This document shows, in pieces, positions 19,932 through 33,984 of a DNA stretch of 64,000 nucleotides; positions within the stretch are counted from its first letter, which is position 1; every line of letters starts with the position of its first letter. A model generated the notes under the pieces. It was not told the origin of the DNA. It searched no databases and saw only the letters and a program-made list of their open reading frames with translations. Origin of the DNA: Platerodrilus igneus (Eukaryota > Arthropoda > Insecta > Coleoptera > Lycidae); the NCBI GenBank assembly GCA_036346225.1, contig JARFIW010001187.1, positions 1,227,001 to 1,291,000 of the forward strand, written 5' to 3'. A program made the position numbers and the translations under genes.

Positions 19932-22036
19932 AACCGTCTAGTCGCAGCAATTCCTTTTGATATTATCCCTACTTGAAAAACAGTTATTTCACATAAGTCT
20001 CCTTCGTTTCGGTATTCTAAATTGTATTACATCATATTTACCTTTCTCTAAAATATATACAAAAAAACACCTTTAAATGTTTCTCATAATTAAAAAACAT
20101 CTAGAAATCTAGAACTCTCCCAAATACGTCACCGGCGTAACTGAATATCCTTTACAGACATGTGTATGCTTATTCTTTAAATAAATTCAAATAAAATTCA
20201 ACCCAAACTTAAGCTCAATTAACATTAAATAATTTCAATATAAATATAAATATACTTTCCTTAAACAAAAAACCTAAATTCCTAACCTCAATCTTGTCAG
20301 GTATTGCTAAAAAATTCTAAGAAGACATTAAATCTAATCGATTAATAATCTTATCATCACTCCAAATTTTTCCGTTTATCATATTAAATTTTATGACATT
20401 TATAAATCCCAATTTCTGGAAATGTCTTTAATAACACACATAGAAAACAATTAAATACCAGCGTTTTCGTTCTATTATTTCATTTCCCATTCCAAAACAC
20501 TAAATTTTTATACTTTAACTACTACTAAATTTCACTAATAATTTTTTTTTAAAAATCCACATACGCTAATTCCAAGCCTAATTAGTTCAACAAAACAATC
20601 ACTTCCGCCTTGATTAATTTCCTATTACATAAATACAATCACTGACATTTTCAGTTCACAGTACAAAATTAATGGATCTAAATATATCATTATTACTTAC
20701 GGTTTTATTCCAATTTCGTAAATCTGAGAATCTCCAAAGACCTTTAGTGTTTCAATTTAAGCTAACACAACTCCCTTATCTCAACCCAATCCACTTATTT
20801 GAAAAATCTTCGCAGGTAGCACTTTTTCTTACGGCACAAACGAGTTTTCAAAATACCGCACACGGAAAAAACATTCCTTGTCAAACCTGCAAGCAAAGTT
20901 CCACAAACGCTCGCACATTGTTAAAATATTCATTTTCGAAGAAAGCCAAATTACATTTTGAAGCTGGTTTTGTTCACCTTTCCGCTATTCCTCGTATTAC
21001 TACAATTTTACATTCTAAATTAATTTCTCTGAATTTTAATTTCCGAGCTTTATTTTTCAAAACTTAACTTTCCGTCATACAGAGCCCTTTACTGCGGGTT
21101 TTACCGTTGTATTATGCGCTCCAGTGAATACATTTTGATCTGTTTTTATTACCGGCTCGCCAATAATTAATTTAATTCTCCGTCGGATGTAATTACTGCC
21201 ATTTAATTTCCACCCTCTTTCATACGTTCAAGGGGTTTTGTCATGACACAGTCTTCCTATTAAATTTATGAAATAAATTCCTAAAAAGTATTTGTAATAT
21301 GATGTAATTTACTTAGGTTAACGTTCGTGTTTCATTCTGTCTTAAACAATACAAAATAAATACATTGTAACATTATATTTTATAATGATGTTTGGTTTGT
21401 ATTCTGAATCTGCAGATTTCATTAACTCATCGGCTCTTTCTATGTACTTAACAACATTGTAATAACCTCACTTCCATCTTGACTGGATACATTGTAAACT
21501 ATATCTATAATTATTTCGGTGTATTATAAAAGTTTAAATATACAAAGGCTTTCTTAATTTTACCTAAGGAATGAATAACATCGAAATCTGTTTTCCGTGT
21601 TTGTGGTTTTAAAATAATTTATAAACTTAAGTTCCCTCCTAATATGTATTTTACTATAAATAAGTTTCTTATTTCGTAACTTGAGTTTATTACATAGCGC
21701 CCTACATTCATTACATACTTATTACATTGTATGATATATGGCATGTTATTTCAGCGACCTTTATCCTATTAAGTGAGTAATGAGTTATTTCAATATTTAT
21801 TAAATTCTACCGATTTATTTTTTAATAATTCAGTTTTATTGCTTTAGCTATTCTAACTACCCGAATTTGGAATTATATTTTGTAAAATAAAAGAATTTAA
21901 ATAATCTGCTTAATTAGGATTAATTATTTCTGAAATTTATTATACAAGGTGCGTCATACTTAATTTGTTCATTCAAATTTACTAAATGTTCCTTACCCAT
22001 TTAATTTTATAGCTAGCGTAACGCGCCCGCATTACA
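19932..22036 (-). repeat. Old gypsy-type LTR (copy A)
   Basis: The two ends match copy B (55333-56102): AACCGTCT...AATTCCTTTTGATATTAT and GGTATTCTAAATT near the low end, and GCGTAACGCGCCCGCATTACA at the high end. On the minus strand it would start TGTAATGCGGGCGCGTTACG. Just beyond its low end the text GACGTATCTC is the decayed counterpart of copy B's primer-site-like TGGCGCCCCTCG. The 131-codon plus-strand frame at 20672-21067 lies inside and has no recognisable motif, so it is not called as a gene. Confidence 0.6.
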
Positions 22037-25000
22037 AGGCGATTCTGAGGTAAAGGAAATCGCTAGAAGTTGGTAAAAACCAAAAACTAAAGAAAAAATT
22101 ACTAAGCGTCGAAAAACACAATACGTGAATTCGTGTAATTAAAAATTAAGAAATTATTTACCAAGAACTTATATAAGAAAGATGAAAAACGACAATCACG
22201 ATCAGCTAGTTTCCATAGACAATACTAATTAATATACATAAATATTGCAATGGCACCAAAATAAAAGTCTCATTATGAAAGAATACATGAGAAAAGCTGA
22301 TTGTCAGCTATCAAGACGTTTATAATCCGGCAAAAAATTACTGAAGAGAAAGTCAAAGTGTGTGTTGATTAATATAATGGAAAAATTACACAAATAGGGT
22401 AAGGTCTGAGCAAATAATGACAATTTGTACGACAAAACCTTAACAGAGAGTGTAGATTTGCAACGAGAAGTATAACCACTACAAAATAATGGCTAAAATA
22501 AGAACACTCTTTGTTGTACTCACACTACAAGTATTTCACTGTAACCTGACACTAAGTACAAATTTAGATACATTATATTTTTAATTAGAGGTCGAAATGT
22601 TCTACGCTTAACATCTATACTCAGGAAAAAGCTTAAGAATAAATAGGGCTGCCTAGTACGACATCTTTAGAAATTCAGTGATTGGAAGCAATATTAAAGA
22701 AGAAAGAAGTAAAAACAATACAAATTGTAATAATAATTAAACTATATCTCAGCTTGTAATTGGCAGCATAACTAAGAAATTGTATATAGGAACGCCTAAA
22801 AAGAGTGACATGAGCTAATTACAGAAACTATATTAAAAGTTAAACATTTACAATTGCCAAAAACTACCTAGTCTACGAGTTATCGTATAAAATTAATGTT
22901 ATAATATTTTCAAAATACAAAGAAATCCTCCTTCCTATACTGTATAATGTTCGAAAAAAATAGTTTGTACTGCAAAATAGTCTCTTTTGTTTTTGCTATA
23001 GTATTAATGTTTTCAAGAAAATTGAAAATATTAAATAGTTTTGCATTTAGTCAATCGTCCCTATTAATCAATTGAAGCAGTTGACTTTGCTTTTCGAAGA
23101 CAGTTTATTCAATTGGTATTAAAAAATATAGTAATTTAAGAGGATATTTTGTTTTGTTGCTTTTCACTTGCCGAGTTATTAAATACGTTAACTTAGTGTG
23201 GTTGATAGTAGTGCGCTTTTGTAGTTATACCGTAAAAGAGAGTGATGAGATTTGTTACGTTCCATTTCTTACTTATAAATTTTCTTGCCTCCTTGATTTA
23301 AAGACCATTTTAGTTTTGTACTTATACGGGTTCGTTACACTTTCATTGCTTAGGGTTTGTAATAGGTCAGTTAGGCAACGAACTTTGCTAGTTCTTTTAT
23401 TTAATTTATGAGTCCGCATTTGATAAATACTTTCTGGTTCCTTATATAAATAGGTGCATGATACTCAAAAATTCCCTGAATGTTACTATTTAAATAAAAT
23501 TTAAAATCTTTTTTTAGTTCTGTTGTCACTATATTTTTGAGTGTTGGATTTTAAATATAGTTTTCTACAAGTACGTTATTAAAAGTTTGCTTTATAAAGT
23601 GTATTTCGCGTTTGTATTACATAAAACACGTAATTTAAATTATAAATGATAACTTGTTTTTCACTGTGGTACCAATTTTTAATTAAAAACCCCAATCAGG
23701 CAGTTAAAAATCTTTATGTTGTTGTCAATTACGTATACAAGTTACGCTACGATACCATTGCATTAAAGTGTACCCGTGGTTGTTATCAATTTTTTTGAGA
23801 TAACGCTTAAAATGTTATAAAATATACAATTACAAAATGGATACAGTTGTTAATTGATTTCAAAAATATCTTTAGATTTTAATATTAATACTTCGTGTTT
23901 CCTTTTGGAGTAACTGTTCGTTACTTCCTGAAAAATTACCAAAAACCTTTCACAGCCTGCGTGAAAAAATATTGTGGCCAACAGCTATCTCTTATTTACT
24001 TCTGTACAGTACGTAGGTTGCAAGCACTTTAGAACGCTTAAGAGTTTGATAAGTAAGCCAGTGTTGATTATTTAAAACGGTAAGATTGGTTTAATTTTGG
24101 TGTCTGTTTGATGATTTATCAAGTGTACTATTATAAATATGTATTTTTGTTTTTATGTTTTAGTAGCTTCTGGTTGGGCCGAACTCGTTAGCGTCATTCT
24201 AGTAAATAATTAAGTGAGATTCTGGCGATATTTATACTTACGTTTATGCTCTATGAATATTTATTTGTATAGTTATTCAGGCTTATTGGTGTATTTAGAA
24301 TTTGAAACTGTTTTACGCTTGTCATATTTTCCATGTATTATCGAGTTCCATAAACGCAATCTGAATTCGTCGTGTTATTATGTTCTAACCGTTGTGTAAA
24401 TGTAATTAATTAGTCGTTTGCTGCGTCAATACAGAATGTTATCAATTAGAGTTGTTAAAAGCTACTTGGTGTTTTTGGCCTAAATTATGCGGCAATATTT
24501 AAGGGGTGTATAATTGGGGTGTTCTTTTATTTACAAAACATCCTTTAGTTTGATTGTTACTAAAATATAATTAATACCTAATACTACTATGTGAGGCGAG
24601 GAAAATTCAGCCGTTCGTCTTTAAACCAACAGTTTAATATTATTTACTATCTAAATTCACAGAAGTTACTTATTAGAGTTATATTTTTCATGTGTTTTTG
24701 TATTTAATTATTATTTCAGGTGCAGATGTTCTAAAAAGGGTGAATAGGTTGTGAATCCTGTTGTTTCGTTCTTTGAACAACCCCTCCTCCTCCCAATCTC
24801 CTACTGTGTTAGCGTGGCATTCGTTTTATTTATTTCCTTTCTTTGTTATCGTAATTCGAGCGAGCAATCCGTTACTGATTTCGTTCTTTTTTCACCCGCC
24901 CACTCATCTTACGGGTAACAAGTTTAGAGATTTCAAATTAATATAACTCCTTGTGTGAGAGATGCAAAATAAAATATTCATAAAGCTAGGCGCATTTACG

Positions 25001-26040
25001 TAGGTAAATGTTCAATCACAATAATACCCACTTCTAAAACATTTCAAAGAACCACGCATCATTTAGAGAAAATCAGATTCATAAAGGGCAATATTATCGT
25101 GATAGAAGAAATCAATATATCGTATTATTCGCATTAGAACATGTCACTGAAGTGCAATGAAAATTTTTCATGAACAGCAGATAGGACCATTTCCTAACGA
25201 ACTTATATAAGCTATACGTAAAAAATAGAATTTTCAAATTGCTTCTCACGCGTTCTTGACACGAATGAAGTTTTGTTTTTAAATTGAAAGGAAAATGCAT
25301 AATATCAGTTACAAACATGTATGGGGCAAACAAAAACCTCGTGATTTCATGGACGATACTTTGCCATCCTCGTTGTTCGATTTTATGGGCTGCTTGATTA
25401 CCTAGTGGGATAATTGAACAAAAGTTATTACGGGTTTTTGAAAAACAGATTCCCTAAACTATCAGAAAATGTCCCTGATTTATGGTTCCCGCACGACAGC
25501 CACCTGTATACAAAATTACATTATCATTAAACGGTATAAAAATTGTTGGATAGGGAAGAATCAGAATAGTCTTGCAACCCAACAGATTATTCCATCGGTT
25601 GTATATAACAAATTTACGCACCAAAAAGTTACTCCAATAAAGATCATGGCAAAAATGGTTAGTCTGTTTAAGTCTACAAAAAATTATATAGAAGTTTTTG
25701 AACGGGTTAGGTACAATTGGAAAAGGCGTTTGAAAACGATCGTGTAAAGGCGAACGTCTTGCAATTTTTTGCTTTTTGTAATTTTGTTTAGTAGTAGTCA
25801 GTTTAGCTTTGTATTAATTAATTTAGTTACCTGGTCGTTAAATAAGGTAGATGTAGGCAATAACGTCACCCTAAGCTTTGGGGTTGAAGGTTAAGAACTG
25901 ATATGCTGTACGTACCGAAATATACCACATATGTATATTGGTAGACTATACGTTAACTTATAGTAAAGACAGTAAAATTAAATTCAATTCAGGTGCTTGG
26001 ACTTTTGTTTTAAATCTCGACTCGTTATTGCTGACCATGG
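22037..26040. other. 4-kb stretch without a recognised gene
   Basis: Several plus-strand open frames (23154-23411, 24214-24399, 24761-24946, 25469-25747) and one minus-strand frame (25112-25333) show no motif I know and no linked exon structure. I cannot support any as a gene. No repeats shared with other parts of the window were seen. Confidence 0.4.
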
Positions 26041-26340
26041 GTTGTCAATAACACCACCCATTTACTTCTAAAAAATACACTCTATTTTTTATTAAGTCTT
26101 TTCTAGTAATCAAAGAATACAAAAATGTTCGTTTCAAGGTTGAACAAAAACAAAGAACTAAATAAACACAAAAATAGATATTCTTCCTTACCCTCTTTGG
26201 TAAGACCAACAAAGTAACAAAGAACAAAGTCATAAAGAACAAAGAGCAAAATAAACATTATGTTAATTAAGAGCTAAGGACAGACGTAACGTTCTTCCTT
26301 ATCTTCTCCTGTAAGACCAACACATTCGTCGTGTAAGTAG
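26041..26340. repeat. Short local repeats (ACAAAGAACAAAG and TTCTTCCTTA...GTAAGACCAAC)
   Basis: A phrase TTCTTCCTTA(C/T)C followed by GTAAGACCAACA occurs at about 26181-26215 and again at 26291-26325. AAGAACAAAG-type words cluster between 26150 and 26250. The minus-strand frame 26045-26242 spans this simple text and is not considered a gene. Confidence 0.5.
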
Positions 26341-26629
26341 CATTGGCAAATAGAGCATAAATGTATATCTGACACTATCCCGAATACAAGCCTTACATTA
26401 CCAATATTGTTTATTATTCCACTCTTGGTTGCTTGAGGTTGGCAAGTTTTTTCTGGCCAACTTTCTAATGGAACTTGAATTTTCGTTCGAATTTTGAAAA
26501 ATTTATCTTGTCATAACTTGCTCTCTATTATTAATGACGAGCTTGCGGTTCTTAGTAGTACTTTTAAGTTTCGTCAAATACGGTGCCTCTAGCATTTCGG
26601 AGAACGAAACATTGAGACTTTATTTAATT

Positions 26630-27930
26630 TCATCGCCCGAATTATCACTCAAACACTCGCCAGACTGCTACATGATGAGTCATCAAGTTGGGCCCTTTAT
26701 GGACCAGGTTGAGGCGTTGGTGTTTCTTCTCGATTTCTTTGCACATCATTTGAATCGTCCTGTGGCTTATTTTCTTTTTCCGCGACGCTGCTTGGGGCAA
26801 AAACTTCAATTGGAATTTTTTATGCATTGAAAAAATAAATACAATAAGCAGAAATCCCGACTTTGTAGTACTTGGAGTTATGCGTTTGTTCCAGAAAATA
26901 CTGGGAAAATACTTCCAAATAGTTGTTTAGTTAAGTACATATCACGATATTTAGCCCAAAATTTCAAAAGTTCACAATCCCAATAATACTCAAACGAGCG
27001 GAACACGGCCTTATCCATAGGTTTCATCTCGGGCGTTGTATTGCTTGGCAAGCAATACAAGTTATGCCCAACTCATCTGCAGCTTCTGTTATGGAATAGT
27101 ACAAATGACACTTGGCCCCATCAAAAATTAACAAACAGGGACCATTTAACCTGAACTGCGCAAAATAAAAAAGCCACTATTGTCGTACTAGCCTTTTGTG
27201 TCATTATAACTTTACTGCCTGGTGGTAAATCATCTGCGAGCTCCGACTTCATTCTTTTGCTCTTAAAAAGAATATAAATGGAATTACATTGCCCATTGCG
27301 TTGTCACAGGAAACAACTGTGACACTTTCAGCGTATTTCTTAGCAACGAGATGAATTCTTTTTGCGCCTTTTTTTACGAGAACACATTGTTAATGATGAA
27401 AACTAAGTCGGCACCTTTTTTCGTCCATGTATATAAACTAGCTTTATCCAGGATGTCTAACTGGATAAGTAAGATATTGCAAAGTTTATGATCTGTGACA
27501 ATAAATTTGTTCAATTTTTGTGAATTCCCCGGGTTCATGTTTTGGGCTTTACAAACCCCAATTTCAGGATGCCTTTGAAAAAAGTTGTGTGAGCCAAAAG
27601 CCTTTGGTACAAAAAATGTGGATATTATTTTATGCACAACGTTCTCGCAGTTAAAGGATATCCTATTTCTGCCAGCTGTATTATTCCCCTGCAAAGTTAT
27701 TCCTCTTGTTCAGCAACAATAATACTTTTTCGACCCATATGACATTTTGCAGTCTGTCTTTCCAAATAATCTCTTAAAGTCTTTCGAGGAATTTTATGCG
27801 TTATACTTGCCATATAGACAGGCACGCCATCTTGTATAGCTTGTGCCGCATTTTGTAAGGCAACGGCATTCCAGCGTCCCCTTAGGCATTATTTTCTAGC
27901 TTTAGGGATAATAATGCGTGCTGAAAAAAA
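26630..27930 (-). pseudogene. Pogo/Jerky-type (DDE_1) transposase relic
   Basis: Reading the minus strand from 27930: a psq-like DNA-binding start (AVALQNAAQAIQDGVP and ITHKIPRKTLRDYL), then HPEIGVCKAQNMNP and QKLNKFIVTDH (27530-27600). YTWTKKGADL (about 27420) is where the first catalytic Asp block (YN.DE.G) should be. GAKRIHLVAKKYAESVTVV follows, then CLLIFDGAKCHL with the second catalytic Asp (about 27120), and CLPSNTTPEMKPMDKAVFRS (26990-27055) with the third Asp. The C-terminal tail extends to about 26640. This is the CENP-B/Jerky-like family common in insects. Stops and frameshifts are frequent, and the first catalytic block is damaged (D to T/K). No terminal repeats were resolved. Confidence 0.83.
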
Positions 27931-30900
27931 ATAAAAACGAAACCCTACAGGAGTTTGTTGGTTTTTGGCTATAAATATGGATGTTTTGGCATAACCGATA
28001 TTCACCAATCTGGATTTTGCATTAAGAAAACAGCCAATTAATTGAATACCTCTTTCCGTCTAAAAAAAACCTCAAAATGTTACCTATCGATATTTATCGA
28101 TATCATTCCCATCCCTTATTTAAATGTAGCAAAAAGTTGATTAGTTAGCAATAACGCTATGTGTTATTGCTAACCTCTTAATTTGGCGATATTGCTAACA
28201 TGCACATGTTTGAAATAAGCATGGCTTATCAAAAACAGAAATAGGACATTACAAAAACTGTGTACTGCCCCAGATGATCACCAAAGTGCCCTAAATATGT
28301 AGTGCATAGTACATAGATAACACACGGGTAAATAATGACCCTAGATGACAAGAGATGCGATACAACTGACATGTCGTGCCATAGACTGATAAGTCTTTGT
28401 AGAAAGAATCTAATACTAACTACGAAATAGTATTTCAGCGCCATCTGCCGTTAGAGTGAAAAACTTTTGATACATGATGCGTTGCGGTTATTGCTAGCTT
28501 AGCGTTAATGCCTTGACCTACCTGACTTATAATATCTTTCTTATTATTGATCTATAAACAATATTGTATAAAAAAAGTACATAAATATGGACGTAATTTC
28601 TGCAGTTATTTTAGACCAACTCGTATAGCCTCCACGAAAAAAATATATCAAAGCTATTTTAATCTGCTTGTTCATTTTCATTGACAGCAAAATCGTTTCA
28701 AGTGTCCATAGATGGTGGTTCTGTCGGACCAGTTAATATGTTATTCTTATACGTTCGACCCACTAATAAAATCGATTTCATCTAACCTCATCATCAATAT
28801 TGAATAGGACACCATTAAAAAAATAAACAATTAACATTATTTATGGTACAAATTATGTATAATCTACTTTTAAATTTTTAAATGCGGATATATCTCAGAC
28901 AATAACTTTCTTATATTTTGTTATCACATAGCTATGCAGCAACTCAGACAGATTACAAATGCATGAGATATTTATTACAGACTTGTGAGCTCTGAATAAA
29001 AACGTCCCCTTTCAGCTATACAGAGAACAAACAACATTTATATTTAAAGATTTCGTTTACTTAGCAGGGTCTGGTTTGTGATATAAATATTAAAGATGCA
29101 ATCCTAAGTTTTAGATTGTCTTCTTTTTCAGGTAATTTTAAACAATGAATTGATTATTTTTGTTGACGAAATACTTTATACAGAACATAATTGCTGGTGT
29201 ATTTAGAATGCGCGTTCTTAGGCTAATGTTGATTAACGGTAGTACTAAACAAATATTAAACATATACATAAACATACTTAAAATTCGAGCTAGTTGAAAA
29301 TAACATGTTCAATTTGTAACAAAAATATAACAATACAAAAATTGCCGTCGTGGACAGAATGAAAGGGTGTATTGATTCTCTTAACTCTACTTTAGTAAAA
29401 TTTTCAGAAATACAGAAAAACTAACTAATGTAAAAAGGCCGAAATACAAAACTACATTAAAGTACCCACTTACTTTGAAGGAGCTTTACTTATGATCCAA
29501 ATTAAGAACGCCACACCGTCTTGAGCCAGCAATTTCGTCGATATATTCGCTACACGGACGACGGTTATTGGGGATGACTTCTTGCTTTTAATGTTCCAAA
29601 ATCTCATTACCTCAACTGTTTCGCTTCTTAACCCTATCTTAAAAGAAACACTCCTGGACTTTCTATCAAATTAGAACATTTTTAAAATAACGGCTTCTCC
29701 CAAATATGACTTCATAATTGAGGTGACTTAATATCCTCTCACAATGATCACCTTACTTACCCATCTTATAACTAACTCAAAATAAAACTCCATTTAAGTT
29801 TAAACTCTATTAGTAGTCATTCCCAATATTATAATTGCACGTAAATTAATCTAATCTAACCTCCAGTGGGCAGGTATGATTAACAGAAGTTCTGAAAAAA
29901 ACATTAATCTGTAACTAATACCACCATTCCGTTGTACTAAATTCCTAAATTGCCTTATACGACATTTTTAAATCCTATTTATTTGAATATGCCGCTCACA
30001 ACTATACTCAGAAATATATAGCACCATACCAACTTCTACTTTCGTCATTCCAAGGTTTGTTAAAAATATGAAGTTCAAACAAAGAAATTTATTCGCAGTA
30101 CATCCTACAATAAAGGTTTGCGTTTCACTTAATACGCACGTCCTTTTTAGCGTTTTAAAAGTTTTAAACTTCCTTTCCAATAATCTTGTAATTAAATATA
30201 AACAACTAATTCCGTCGATCTACGAACCAATTATCACTTACATTTACAAGTTCGCATGTATATATTTATCAAGCGTCAACCAAAATACAATAAGAGAAGC
30301 TCAGAAGAGTATTCACAATTTAGTCATTTAAGGGTTAAAATGCCGAATTTCCTGATTTTTATCGGTGATTTTTCTAAATGAATACGATTAGTCGCTGCTG
30401 TTTATATAAAAATGTACTAGATGCTTTTTGGTTTATTTGCTTGCCATGATTTACTAACATGTTGAAATAGCTTATTTATAAAATGTACATTCCCCAAGCT
30501 TCTATAAAATTTTAAAAACATTTTCTTACTAAATCTCCTAAACCAGCTGAAATTAATGAATACCTTTCTATTGACAAATGTATGCTTTTTTAACGCGCGA
30601 GTATTACAAACTGTAACAATCAATAAAGTTTTGTATTATAAATCCACATATTAAAAATAAAAAAAGAGTTTTGGCATTGCTACCAAGGGCGAACTAATAA
30701 AACATCCCGTGAACGCATGAATCTAGCGTCTAGCAGCGTACAAATTGTAAATGACGACATAAAAACATAGTAAAAAGTTACAAATCATTAGTAAAAGTAA
30801 ATAACCAATAGTTCTTAAAATAATAAACACCTGGAAAATTCTGTTATCTCTATGAATGGGTTTATAAATTTCGGTTTCTTTCTCGACACTATTTTGGTTA

Positions 30901-31540
30901 ACTTCATATATTTCTAGATATGTTTTCAGCAATTGTTTGTATAAGTCTAATTTTGCCAACTCTGCATTATGATCCACAATATTTTGTTAAATGCAGGGCT
31001 ACGTCTTGAGAATTTGAATTTGTAACGGTATTCCGATTTCTAAGCCTACATACAGTTTAGTATATGCACCACATCTGGCATGTTTTCTTCTTATTAATAA
31101 TACTTCTAATTTCCACCAAAAAACAGATACTTCGGGTTCAGTTAAATATCCGAATGTGCTTATTAGATTCTGCTACTTGCTTTTTAGTACTTTTCTAACA
31201 AGCGTAAACACATGCTCAACGAAATAAACGAGTGCCCGGTGTCCACCGGTCATACTCATGCCTTAATGTTAATGGAGAGTTTTTTTAAATTCGTTGAATA
31301 AACACTACTTTACAGCCTCTAAATGTTTTTTCCATTGAACCATCTTCGTATTTGTTTAACAAAACTAAACTAAAATTTTTCAAAAAGTTGCACCACTTCG
31401 TGTTGCAGTTTTGGACACTTTGAAAAATAAATTACAATAACGACTGTTTAGAAAGTATTCAATCTTCAATATTATTGAATCAAAATTTGTCTAAATAAAT
31501 TTTGACGAAAAATTTCAGTTTTCAATGTCATTCCTAGACA
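27931..31540. other. 3.6-kb stretch without a recognised gene
   Basis: Open frames at 28229-28444, 29968-30180, 30068-30331, 30417-30623 and 30723-30977 have no recognisable domain. A word GTTAGCAATAACGC(T) with its reverse (GTTATTGCTAAC) forms a short inverted repeat at about 28145-28175. Otherwise nothing is supported. Confidence 0.4.
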
Positions 31541-31544
31541 AAGT

Positions 31545-32010
31545 TTTCATGAATTCTGACGGCAGTTTTAGGTATTAAAAGAATCTTAAAAGAAATTATA
31601 TTGTTCAAAAGAGAGCGGTAAATGATTAAGAAATTTTTAAACTTTCAAGGGTAACTGATCTACATCTATCTCAGTCACTGCCGAATTCTTTTTAGGTGTT
31701 TTCAAGAGATCTGAGAGCAGTCTTAATCCACTTGGATGATTCACTGAGCGTAATTGACTCAAGTCCTGAACGAAATTGTTTTAAGACATCTGAGGAGTTT
31801 TGAGGGCAGTTTTGAATGTCTTCTAAGGGTTCTAAAAAGATACGGGTCGAAAGCAATCCGACCAACAGTTTAGAACTTATTAACGAAATTTCTTTAATAA
31901 TTGTCAGAAGTTATTAAAGCAGTGTTGGATGGCATTCTAAGAATTTTAAAACAAATTATTGGGTCAAAAGCGATATGACTAGTAATTCAAGAGTTATTTT
32001 TCTTCAAAGG
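31545..32010. repeat. Degenerate tandem array, ~110-120-bp units
   Basis: Words such as TCTGA(C/G)GGCAGT, (C/T)TAAGA(A)TCTTAAAA, GGGTC(A)AAAGC and TTTAAGA recur in the same order in about four worn copies starting near 31550, 31690, 31785 and 31905. Identity between copies is low, so it looks like an old minisatellite. Confidence 0.45.
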
Positions 32011-32589
32011 TAAGTTACAGTATAAGTTTTAGTAATTATTTTTTAAACAATTCTTGTATTAAGTACTCTAGAACTGGTCGAAGGAAATCAAATGGGTTAT
32101 TCAGAACTATTCGTACTTGACTTTAAATTTTTCAAATTGTTCGTTTTTTTAATTTTTTTTGAAAAATCAAAATATCTTTATGTCATCCCATTTTTTAATT
32201 GATATTTTAAAACTGTAAATCGCTGGGATGCTTCTTATGAGTATAAAAAAACCCCTACACTCTTCAAAGTGAAATTGGAACTTTAATAAAAACTATTGAG
32301 TAGTGTTAACTTTACACGTGTACACCCATCGGGGTCTTAGAACGTGATACATCGGGAGTATATGAAAGTCCGCGGGAAATTAAAGTTCCAATAGATTGGG
32401 AAATTATTGTCACAAGTATACCAGGATTGAAATCTACAATAAAAAAATACTTGAATAAGAGTTCTAGCTCTTATGTTTGTTTTGATTCTACCATATTACC
32501 AATTCGTTAACTGTTGCAAATTCGAAGTGGCATCTTGTTTCATCTATTCAGGCGTCTCTGTAGCATTCAAAGTTGCGCTTCTTTCGTAC

Positions 32590-33262
32590 ATCACTTTTCA
32601 CACATGAAGCATGGTTCCGCTTAAGCGGTACGTGAACTCGCAAAACACTCGTAACTGGTCAACGAACAATCCTAAGTAACGCTTTGAAGTGCCTCTTCAT
32701 GATGCAAAAATAGGCGTTTGGTGTGCAGTTTTAGCCCAACGTATTGTAGACCCCATTTTCTGTAAGAACACTGTGACCTTTGAAGTATATGTAGCGAAAT
32801 TGTTTCAACCATGACGGAGGAAGAACGAGAGTATGCGTTTTTCCAGCAAGATGGTTCCACGGTGCATACTTCACGGTTTTCAATGTCACATGTCCATAGA
32901 ATTTTCTGAGAAGAACGTACAGTTTCCGCAAGTTTTAGGGCCTCCCAGATCACCCGATTTGTCTGCCTGCGATTTTTATTTGTGGGGTAATTTAAAGGGT
33001 AAGTGTACACTAATAACCCGCGTACAATTAAAGAGATGAAAACGAACATTCGCAATACAATTGCAGAAATCACACCAAATGACTTGACAAAAGTTTTCGG
33101 AAACATGTTGAGACGTGCTAGTTAGTGTATAGAAGTTCATGGTGAACACTCTCAAGACCTCTGTGAACTATTGAATGTTTAGTATGTTTTTATTCATAAT
33201 ATTTTGTATTTACTACTTTTAAGCAAATAGCGAGCCTCTTTTATCTCGGCCACCCTGTAGTT
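32590..33262 (+). pseudogene. Mariner-superfamily transposase relic with preserved 3' end
   Basis: The plus strand, over several frames, reads FTHEAWFRLSGT (first catalytic block, with the expected Asp replaced by His), VPLHDAKIGVWCAVLAQRIV (32685-32745), then EYAFFQQDGSTVHTS with the second Asp (32830-32870). PPRSPDLSACDFYLWGNLKG with the third Asp follows (32940-33000), then ITPNDLTKVFGNMLRRA ending about 33120. About 40 residues separate the second and third Asp. The 3' tail (33125-33262) ends in GGCCACCCTGTAG. Its last 100 bp recur at 4372-4478. Frameshifts and stops make it inactive. The minus-strand frames here are antisense shadows. Confidence 0.82.
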
Positions 33263-33984
33263 TACAGCATACTTTCATTTGAAGACAATGTATCAAAATC
33301 ATTAGTGTAAGTTATTATAAGTTGAAGTTCTCATACAGCTATAAATCCATATTACTGTCACATATAAAGTGGAATCTTGTTAATAGTTTAATCCTTAGTC
33401 ATATGGTACTGTAGTGTTCTATATTATCATTATTCAAAGCAACTGCAAAAGTTGCAAAACTGCTGTCTGAGATATGCATACTCGGTTAATTATGTTATTC
33501 ATGTTATGTTCATTTATAAACAGCTGGTTATTTTGAAACTAAGTGCAAGATCTGAACTACTGTTTACATAAATCTAAAACGTCAATTTATTTGTATCAAA
33601 AACTAATACCTCGTGCGACGGTGCACAACTTGAATTTACGATTTATTTATTTCCTGTCAATTCCAAAACACAATATGTACTGCTAAATTTAGGTGTGGCT
33701 TTGGTATTTTCGCTTGTGTTATTTTTAACAAACGCATTGATCTACTCTTTGACGCTAACTCCCAGAATATGTTTCCCCACAGATTGGCAAAATTGTTACT
33801 GTCTAGGTAATTTATCAATCATTGTAAATTGAGATTAAAATTGTTGTGGAAGAGTACTTTTTAAAATCAGCAGTGCCGAACAAAACCCTTTGAATATTAC
33901 AATTAATATTCTATAATTAATTAATATTCAATAAATAAATATTCAAAATATTCAAATGTTAACAGAATAACAAAGAAGAATAAA
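33263..33984. other. Non-coding stretch, no gene seen
   Basis: Nothing recognised apart from an AATATTC-rich patch at about 33895-33955. Confidence 0.4.

Noticed and set aside
20672..21067. 131-codon plus-strand frame
   Set aside because: It lies within an old LTR, on the strand opposite to the element, and shows no known motif.
19111..22036. RNase H relic and old LTR copy A as one gypsy element
   Set aside because: The RNase H reads on the plus strand, whereas the primer-site position puts the LTR in minus orientation.
23154..24946. Cluster of plus-strand open frames as exons of one gene
   Set aside because: No splice pattern joins them, peptides show no domain, and codon use looks like random AT-rich sequence.
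32672..33106. 144-codon minus-strand frame as a gene
   Set aside because: It is antisense to the mariner-superfamily transposase relic, which has recognisable motifs on the plus strand.
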